A stretch of 64,000 bases of DNA from a virus: positions 47,706-111,705 of the IMG/VR virus record IMGVR_UViG_3300043411_002995. One strand, written 5' to 3'. Under the pieces are notes generated by a model, which had not been told where the DNA came from, searched no databases, and saw only the letters and a program-made list of their open reading frames with translations. Positions 58,086-64,000 of the stretch are shown here, one piece after another; the stretch's first letter is position 1, and each line of letters begins with the position of its first letter. The translations under genes were made by a program, and so were the position numbers.

Positions 58086-60136
58086 ACGAGGCTCCGGGCC
58101 AGGGTGATGTCCCGGGCGATGAACCGGGCGATGCGCGGCGACAGCGGCTTCTCGGTGGGATCGGGGATCTCGTCGTCGGGGATGCGGACGACGCCCTGGG
58201 CATCCGGGTTCGTGAAGATGACCGAGCCGTCGTGGTTGTGGATCTCCCCGCGGAGCGTCTGGATCGTCCCCATGTCCACGCGGGTCGCGCCGTTGTCGTA
58301 GAGGAGGTCGATCAGGTCGGAGAGCTCGAGGGCGTTTCCCTCGTCGATGTCGTCGATGAACGCCTTCAGCAGGTCGGTCATCTCGTCGACGGTGATGGCC
58401 GTCGTCGACGTCGACGTCGGGATGTCGTAGGTGATGGCGGTGGTCCCGTCGACGTAGACGGGGATGAAGTGACGGGCGAGCAGGGAGGCGGTCTCGCTCT
58501 GGTTGTTCCGGTCGTCCATGAAGGCCTGGATCGCCTGGATCGCGGACGCGTACTTGTAGTTCACGCGGAGCGATGCGCCGACCTGGGTGTCGGCCAGCTC
58601 GATGTAGTTGTCCTCGCGCTCGGAGTGCCGCAGCGTGGACTCGGTGACGATCAGCTGGAAGTCCGGGGACGAGCCGACACCGTAGCCGCCCGCGCCGTAG
58701 CCGCCCGCGCCGTAGCCGCCGACGCCGCTCAGCACGTCGCCGGTGGGGTCGCCCGAGAGCGGGTCGAGCACCTCGATGGAGGCGATGTACATCAGCGGCA
58801 CGTCGGTGATCGTGAAGTCGGTGCGGTCCACCGCCCGCGCCTCCTTGATCACGTCGATGGCGACGGGGTTGTACTCGTAGGAGACCGTCAGGTTGTCGTC
58901 CATCTGGAAGTCGACGCCCGTCTCGGCCGCGATCGGGAAGGAGCCGTAGATCTCGACGGTGTCGTCGTCGATCTTCCGCTTGATGGTGTAGGTGCCGGCG
59001 ACGGAGGCCGGGGTGTCGATCGTCAGGATCATCCCCGCCCGGGCCGAGACGAAGTCGCCGGTGGACTCGAAGATCTTCAGCCCCGTCACGTCAGCGCCGG
59101 TACCGTCGACGTGCACGATGCCCGAGCCGATCGGCCGGGAGATCAGGTTGTCGACGATCTCGTAGTCGATGGTGACGGCGTAGGTGACGGCGCCGTCGAT
59201 GCTCCGGACGACGGGCGCGACCTCCGAATCGTCGACCGGGTGCCCGAGGTCGTACCCCACGCCCTGGTCGAGCAGCACCACCGTGGTGGTCGTCGCGCGG
59301 CGGCGCGACGTGTCGACCTCGAGGCCGAAGAAGTCCGCGGCCCCGTCCGAGAGGGTGGCGGTCTTGATGTACACGTCGACGTTGCCGCCGATGTGCACGT
59401 TGTAGACGATGTCCCGCATCATCTCCGGCTGGCCGAAGCCGATGGGCTCGATCTCGACGATCGTCGTGAAGTTCTCGGTGAGCGTGACGATGATGCCACG
59501 GCCGGTGACGAGCGCCCGCACCGTGACGGCGACCTTGATGCGGTCGATCAGCTCGGTGTTGGTCTCGCGGTTTCGGCCCTGGTCGATGCCGAAGAGGTTG
59601 GTCGTGTTGGCGACGCCGGCGGGCTCCGACTCCATCGTCGTGATGGAGCCCTTGTCGGCGTTGAAGTCCTCGCCCTCCTCGAGCGCGATGATCGGGATGT
59701 CGAGGTAGTAGAGGGTGCCCTCCTGGTTCAGCGCCATCTCGGCGCTGGTCACGGAGACGGCCTCGGAGTTCGAGTAGCGCTGGCCCGTGGCGCCCCGGAA
59801 GATCAACACGCCCTTCTGCGCACCGAAGTCCTGGGGGCGGAAGAAGCGGATGCGCTGCACGTCCGAGCCGATGGCGCCCGGGATGCGTTCGACGAAGACG
59901 TTCGACGCCAGGCCGTCGACGATGTCCTCGGGGAACGCGTCGGGGTCGTCCGACTCGAGGATCGTGAGGATCGACTGGCTCGCCTGGACGACGGTCAGCT
60001 CGTCGATGATCGGCTGCAGGATGATGGCCTGCGGGTCGATCATCAGGCTCGTGGTGGGAACGCCCGAGCCGACGTCGAAGCTCGGATCGTACTCGAGCAG
60101 GCGCTGGATGATGAAGTCGCGGACGGGAAGGGCCAT
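58082..60136 (-). CDS. Baseplate J-like / gp6-like protein
   Basis: The 684-residue protein has features of baseplate wedge gpJ/gp6 proteins: an N-terminal helical domain (VRDFIIQRLLEYDPSFDVGS) and a middle part with GIDQGRNRETNTELIDRIKV, followed by long beta-rich domains. A module near residues 352-394 resembles the sheath repeats. A Tyr/Gly-rich stretch GGYGAGGYGAGGYGVG is encoded by three copies of a 15-base tandem repeat (58680-58724). It lies directly downstream of the gp25-like gene, as in contractile-tail baseplate operons. Confidence 0.8.
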   Translation of the reverse strand: MALPVRDFIIQRLLEYDPSFDVGSGVPTTSLMIDPQAIILQPIIDELTVVQASQSILTILESDDPDAFPEDIVDGLASNVFVERIPGAIGSDVQRIRFFRPQDFGAQKGVLIFRGATGQRYSNSEAVSVTSAEMALNQEGTLYYLDIPIIALEEGEDFNADKGSITTMESEPAGVANTTNLFGIDQGRNRETNTELIDRIKVAVTVRALVTGRGIIVTLTENFTTIVEIEPIGFGQPEMMRDIVYNVHIGGNVDVYIKTATLSDGAADFFGLEVDTSRRRATTTTVVLLDQGVGYDLGHPVDDSEVAPVVRSIDGAVTYAVTIDYEIVDNLISRPIGSGIVHVDGTGADVTGLKIFESTGDFVSARAGMILTIDTPASVAGTYTIKRKIDDDTVEIYGSFPIAAETGVDFQMDDNLTVSYEYNPVAIDVIKEARAVDRTDFTITDVPLMYIASIEVLDPLSGDPTGDVLSGVGGYGAGGYGAGGYGVGSSPDFQLIVTESTLRHSEREDNYIELADTQVGASLRVNYKYASAIQAIQAFMDDRNNQSETASLLARHFIPVYVDGTTAITYDIPTSTSTTAITVDEMTDLLKAFIDDIDEGNALELSDLIDLLYDNGATRVDMGTIQTLRGEIHNHDGSVIFTNPDAQGVVRIPDDEIPDPTEKPLSPRIARFIARDITLARSLV

Positions 60137-60561
60137 CAGGTCACCACCACGGCTTGCTGCTGCTGCTGTTCCTCGTTGACCACCGCGACCACCAACTCGA
60201 CCTCGGTCGAGGTGTCGTCGGGGACGATGTCCACCAGCTGGAGGTTGCGCAGGCGCTCGGACGGCGGACGCTTGGTCCGCACCTGCTCCTGCTTGATCTG
60301 CTGCTCGACGCGACTCACGATCAGCCGCATGTCGGTCATCAGCTCCGACGGGTCGGAGGGATCGATGTTGCTGCCCAGGAGGGCACGCAGGCCGCCGGCG
60401 CGGCCGGGCGACACGATGGACCGGCCGCCGTTCTCCATGAAGAGCAGCGCGACGATCTGGACCAGCAGATCGATCCCCGAGACGAACCTGGGAGGACGGG
60501 GAAGCCCGAGTCGCAGGCGACCCGTCTCAGCGTCGCGGATGAGGATCTGGAGATCCGGCAT
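60136..60561 (-). CDS. Baseplate gp25-like protein
   Basis: The 141-residue product has the layout of gp25/gpW-type baseplate proteins: RDAETGRLRLGLPRPPRFVS, then FVSGIDLLVQIVALLFMENG, RAGGLRALLGSNIDPSDPSE and SRVEQQIKQEQVR before a C-terminal beta part (NLQLVDIVPDDTSTEVELVV). In contractile tails this protein joins baseplate wedges and starts sheath assembly. Its start overlaps the gpJ-like region (60136) and its ATG is at 60561. Confidence 0.82.
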   Translation of the reverse strand: MPDLQILIRDAETGRLRLGLPRPPRFVSGIDLLVQIVALLFMENGGRSIVSPGRAGGLRALLGSNIDPSDPSELMTDMRLIVSRVEQQIKQEQVRTKRPPSERLRNLQLVDIVPDDTSTEVELVVAVVNEEQQQQQAVVVT

Positions 60562-60585
60562 AACCCACGGGAAACGCTATCACAA

Positions 60586-62574
60586 TCAGTCGCAGAGCAC
60601 GACGCCGGCGTTGGGATGGTCCGAGAACTCCTCGAGCCCGGCGGCCAAGCGGCCACCGGCGCCTACCGCCAGGTGATCGATGTTCGCCGCGAACCCGTTC
60701 AGCGCCTGCAGCTGATCGAAGGTCTGCTCCACGGCCTCGCCGGCGGCGAGGAGGATAGTCTTGAGCTCGCTGACGATGCTCTCGACGGTCTTCGCGTTCT
60801 TCTGGATCGACGCGACCTTGCCCTTCAACTTCTTCAGGGTGCGGGTCCGCCCCTGGTCGGCGCCGTCGGCGGCCGCGATGTCCATGTTCGAGCGCTGGGC
60901 GATGAGGCCATCCCGGATCTTCCCGATCTGCTGGCGCGTCTGGGCATCGTCGGTGCCCTTGATGCCGTGCCCCAGGCACTTGATCGCGATGCCGAGGTAA
61001 GACAGGTCCTCGAGGTCAGCGCTCAGGAACTCCTCGAACCCGCCCGTCGTGAGCAGGTCGACGCCGCGGTCCAGGCCGAGTCGACGCAGCGACTCCTGCA
61101 GATCCTCGAGCTTCGCGGAGGTCTTCAGGTCGATCGCCGCGAACGACTCGCAGAGCGCCTTCTGGCGCTTGGCCACGGTGATGGAGCGCTGGATCCGGCT
61201 GGTCTGGGCGGTCGCCGTCGTGACGGCTTCGAGGTGGAACGTGGCGAGGCGGTTCTCGGTCGTCCGGCCGTTCTCGAGGTCCTTCACGATCCGCCGGGCG
61301 CCCTTGGTGAGCGCCAAGACGCGGTCACGCAGCAGGAGCGGGTTCTCGATGCCCGCGGTCGTCTCGTCGTTCTCGATCGCCGTCAGGCCGGTCAGGAGCG
61401 CCTGGAAGGCCTGCTCGAGCTGGTAGGCCTTGTCCGGCCCCTCCACAGAGCCTTCCTGCAGGGTGAGCAGCCTCACCCGGTCCATGGTGGCCAGGATGGT
61501 CTTGACCCGCGCGGACCAGAGGAGCATCTCGCCGGACGCGGCCGACAGCGCCTGGCGACTCCGGGCTAGGTCGATCCGCTCGGCGAGGTTCGCGAGCCGG
61601 GTCTGGATCTCACGGATGGCGCGCGAGCGCTGCTCCGCGACCTTGCTGGCCTGCCCCGACCGCCGGTAGCTGCCGATCACCTCGCCCAGCTTGCCGACGT
61701 AGTAGTTGATCACCTGGACCTGGGTGACAACGGCCGAGATCTCCACCTCGATGAGCTGGATGAGCGACGGGATGACCAGGGTCACGAGCTTGCGGTTGCC
61801 GCGGGTCACGTTGGCGGTCGTGACGCTCCCGTAGAGCAGGATGTCGGTGGCGTCGAGCAAGGACGTGCCGTCCTTGTCGGGCGTGAGCAGGGAGCTGGCG
61901 TCGGTCAGCTGCTGGCGCGCGCGCTCGAACGCCTGGAAGTCGAAGTGCACTTCGCCCGCCTTGACCCGCTGGCTGAGGACCAGGTTCGCCTTGACCTGCG
62001 CCAGCAACGCCGCCACCGCGTCGAGGTCCTCGAAGGTCTCGTCCTTGTAGGTGGTGACGCTCTTCGCCAGGACGAGCACGGCGTTGACCAACTGCACGAT
62101 GTGCTTCCGCAGGCACTCCAGGTTCTTGGTCTTCAGGTCGTCGAGCTCGATGATGACCTCGCACATCTTCTGGCCGGCCGCGTAGGGCATGTCGGACAGC
62201 AGGGCAAGCATGGAGCTGCCGTTCGCGACCACGACGCTCGAGAGGTTGCGGGTCGCGTGGACCCGCTTCGTGACGCTGGGGTACTCCGCCGCCATCGCAC
62301 CCAGGATGTCGCTGGCCTCGCGCCGCACGAGCTGGGCCCCGATGCCGACCGCCGCAGATCCCAGGTTGCTGTAGATGTCCCCCTCGGACAGCGCGGCCAC
62401 GTCGGCGATCAGCGAGTCGACGTTCAGGTCGCCGAGGGCCGCCAGTGGGTCCGTGAACCCCTGGACCGCCGTCGCGATCTCGTCGGTCAACGCGGCGAGC
62501 TCCTTCGCCACGAACTGCGGGAAGACCGTGGAGAGGCAGCCGGCGGCCAGCTTGACGTCGTCGATGCTCGCCAT
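60586..62574 (-). CDS. Long helical virion protein
   Basis: The 662-residue protein is almost wholly helical, with long heptad-like segments (LEDLQESLRRLGLDRGVDLL; LVLSQRVKAGEVHFDFQAFE) and no signal peptide. Early residues read SIDDVKLAAGCLSTVF. It lies between the sigma-like gene and the baseplate set. A structural role, perhaps in the baseplate or tail interior, is plausible. The length is too short to be the main tape measure of such a tail unless the tail is short; that gene was not recognised in the window. Confidence 0.62.
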   Translation of the reverse strand: MASIDDVKLAAGCLSTVFPQFVAKELAALTDEIATAVQGFTDPLAALGDLNVDSLIADVAALSEGDIYSNLGSAAVGIGAQLVRREASDILGAMAAEYPSVTKRVHATRNLSSVVVANGSSMLALLSDMPYAAGQKMCEVIIELDDLKTKNLECLRKHIVQLVNAVLVLAKSVTTYKDETFEDLDAVAALLAQVKANLVLSQRVKAGEVHFDFQAFERARQQLTDASSLLTPDKDGTSLLDATDILLYGSVTTANVTRGNRKLVTLVIPSLIQLIEVEISAVVTQVQVINYYVGKLGEVIGSYRRSGQASKVAEQRSRAIREIQTRLANLAERIDLARSRQALSAASGEMLLWSARVKTILATMDRVRLLTLQEGSVEGPDKAYQLEQAFQALLTGLTAIENDETTAGIENPLLLRDRVLALTKGARRIVKDLENGRTTENRLATFHLEAVTTATAQTSRIQRSITVAKRQKALCESFAAIDLKTSAKLEDLQESLRRLGLDRGVDLLTTGGFEEFLSADLEDLSYLGIAIKCLGHGIKGTDDAQTRQQIGKIRDGLIAQRSNMDIAAADGADQGRTRTLKKLKGKVASIQKNAKTVESIVSELKTILLAAGEAVEQTFDQLQALNGFAANIDHLAVGAGGRLAAGLEEFSDHPNAGVVLCD

Positions 62575-62577
62575 GGG

Positions 62578-63426
62578 CTACCAGAACCTGTCGACCTTCT
62601 TCTTGATCTGACTCTTCAGGGAGCGGATCTTCTGCGGCGACAGGTTGAGCTGCTGGGCGAGCGCCAGGTCGTCCTCGATGACCGGCTTGCCGAAGCCCTC
62701 GAAGGTGTGCTCGAGCACGAGCTGCTGTTCGGGGTTCAAGGACCCGTGGAGGAAGACGATCTGGCGCCGGAGCTTGCTGTCCGCATCCACCTCAACCGCG
62801 CCGCCAGCCATCTCGGTGGTGAGATCCTGGCGCAGCTCCTTCCGCAGCGTGCCCACGACCTTCGGCGTGATCCTGTTGTTCTTGAGGTTCGCGGTGTCCT
62901 GCGCCGAGAGGAGCATGTCGTCGGCGAGCTCGGTGTCGGTGGGCACGCGCCCGAGCTTCTCCTTGAGCTCGTTCTCGCGCTGCTGCAGGAGGCCGATCAG
63001 GCCGGCACGCTCTTCGGGGATGCGGCCGACGTTCGTGTAGCGCTGCAGGTACCGACCGGTGCGGCCGACGCCGTTGTAGACGTGCGAGCTGAACTTGGTC
63101 CCGAAGGAGGGGTCGAAGGTCTTGAGCGCCTCCACGTAGCCGCGCAGCAGGCTGCCCTTCACCGCGCTCTTGGGCACCTGCGCCGAGCTGATGTACCGAT
63201 TGCCGGCGGCGTTGATCAGCGGCTGGTGCTTGTTGTACAGCCACTCGAAGTCCTCGGGGTTCGGCGTCTCCTGCCAGCGCTTGATGACCTCGGCCTCGCC
63301 GGCGTAGAGGTCGTTCGGGTCCAGCCCCTGCTCGAGCGCCTCCTTGACGAGCCACGCCGCGAGCTCAGCGTCGACATCGAAGTCGGCGCTCGGGTCGGTG
63401 TGCTCTTGCTCATCCAGTGAAGCCAC
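62578..63426 (-). CDS. Phage sigma-70-family-like factor
   Basis: GTG 63426 has GAGG upstream and overlaps the stop of the gene to its right. The 282-residue product has sigma-like parts: a region 2-type segment LYNKHQPLINAAGNRYIS (63-80), SLLRGYVEALKTFDPSFGTK (92-111) and FSSHVYNGVGRTGRYLQRY (112-130); a region 3-type ELKEKLGRVPTDTELADDM (153-171); and a region 4-type NPEQQLVLEHTFEG...ALAQQLNLSPQKIRSLKSQIKKK. The tryptophan pair usual in region 2.3 is absent. It may direct the phage or host polymerase to phage promoters. Confidence 0.8.
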   Translation of the reverse strand: MASLDEQEHTDPSADFDVDAELAAWLVKEALEQGLDPNDLYAGEAEVIKRWQETPNPEDFEWLYNKHQPLINAAGNRYISSAQVPKSAVKGSLLRGYVEALKTFDPSFGTKFSSHVYNGVGRTGRYLQRYTNVGRIPEERAGLIGLLQQRENELKEKLGRVPTDTELADDMLLSAQDTANLKNNRITPKVVGTLRKELRQDLTTEMAGGAVEVDADSKLRRQIVFLHGSLNPEQQLVLEHTFEGFGKPVIEDDLALAQQLNLSPQKIRSLKSQIKKKVDRFW

Positions 63427-63976
63427 GGGTCCTCGCCAGCTCTTCGCGGTAAGCGTCGATGATCGCCCGGCGCAGGTCAACGACCTGCTTCTCCGACAGC
63501 GGCTGGGGCAGCGCGTGGCGCTCCTCCTGCTCCAGGCCATCGCCGGTTGGCGCCTGCACCTTGGTCGGCATCGAGGTGGTCTTGCGCGCGCGGGCGTCGT
63601 GGCGCCCCTTCTTCTTGCGCGCGTCCTCGTCCTTCTTCCGGGCCTCGATGTCGTCCTTGCGCTTCTGCGCCGACGCCGCACGCTCCTCGGCCGTCTTCGG
63701 TCGGACGATGTTCCCCTTGGGGTCCTCGAGGAAGTAGTCCGACGCCTCCGCGTTCTCCTCGATCTTCCCCCCCGTGGGGGCGAAGCCGGCGTCGCGCAGC
63801 GACTGCTGCCAGAGCCGGAACTCGAAGTCGAACATCAGGGGGCGGCCGTCGTACCGCGCCCGATCGGACAGCGCCCGTTCGGCCCCGCTCTTGATCAGCG
63901 CGTCGCGGGTCTTCTTGTCCGTCGCCTCCTTCCCCGTGTGGATCTTCGTGTCGAAGACCGGGAAGGCTCCGGCCAT
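63410..63976 (-). CDS. Charged helical protein upstream of the sigma-like gene
   Basis: The 188-residue product contains YDGRPLMFDFEFRLWQQSLR in its ordered N-terminal half, a Lys/Glu/Ala-rich low-complexity middle (EERAASAQKRKDDIEARKKD) and a short helical C-terminus (KQVVDLRRAIIDAYREELAR). Its end overlaps the start of the sigma-like gene by 17 bases. It could be a partner or cofactor of that gene, but no family is recognised. The ribosome site at ATG 63976 is weak. Confidence 0.62.
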   Translation of the reverse strand: MAGAFPVFDTKIHTGKEATDKKTRDALIKSGAERALSDRARYDGRPLMFDFEFRLWQQSLRDAGFAPTGGKIEENAEASDYFLEDPKGNIVRPKTAEERAASAQKRKDDIEARKKDEDARKKKGRHDARARKTTSMPTKVQAPTGDGLEQEERHALPQPLSEKQVVDLRRAIIDAYREELARTRGFTG

Positions 63977-64000
63977 CCGATCCGGGGGAGGCGCAGCACC

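Overview
This window looks like part of a large, GC-rich, contractile-tailed bacteriophage (myovirus-type Caudoviricetes). The evidence is a complete set of virion genes: tail sheath and tube, HK97-fold major capsid protein, prohead protease, terminase large subunit, portal, baseplate proteins of the gpJ and gp25 types, and a long tail fibre or spike. No tRNA, CRISPR array, integrase or insertion sequence was recognised by eye. Third codon positions are almost all G or C, and most adjacent genes overlap by 4 bases (ATGA or GTGA) or are a few bases apart. The host cannot be named from the sequence.

Almost everything is on the minus strand, so each block reads from right to left. From the right edge: a sigma-like factor and an accessory protein (63976-62578), a long coiled-coil virion protein, the baseplate proteins (60561-55402), tail-fibre proteins (55351-48207), and a cluster of small membrane proteins (48184-47086). 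The next block (46495-38996) holds two head-associated proteins, the portal, and a probable lysis set with an LLH-type holin. Then come a 2097-codon RNA polymerase that fuses the bacterial beta and beta-prime subunits, with an HExxH protein (38162-30766), and a packaging block with terminase (29138-22826). The last block (20566-708) carries many lysine/alanine-rich internal or head proteins, the prohead protease, capsid protein, connector proteins, sheath and tube.

The gaps between minus-strand blocks hold short plus-strand units. They include SSB with two small genes, several one-helix membrane proteins, and small unknown proteins. Six of these units are preceded by the same element: CAC or a one-base variant, twelve bases, then GGCATAAG. 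Minus-strand blocks instead carry TTGACC-N15/16-nnTACC elements or a sigma-70-like promoter. The phage thus appears to encode the catalytic subunits of a bacterial-type RNA polymerase and a sigma-like factor, and to carry at least two promoter classes.

The second unusual feature is a peptide (consensus F-x-D-E-L-x-K-x-A/G) near the start of at least six otherwise unrelated proteins and inside others. It resembles the layout of the phage T4 capsid-targeting sequence. The same proteins are packed with short hydrophobic-x-K-x-A motifs that could be prohead-protease processing sites. Three proteins also carry HExxH zinc-metalloprotease motifs. Together these suggest a large set of head-packaged, processed proteins. 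That is inference and needs virion proteomics.
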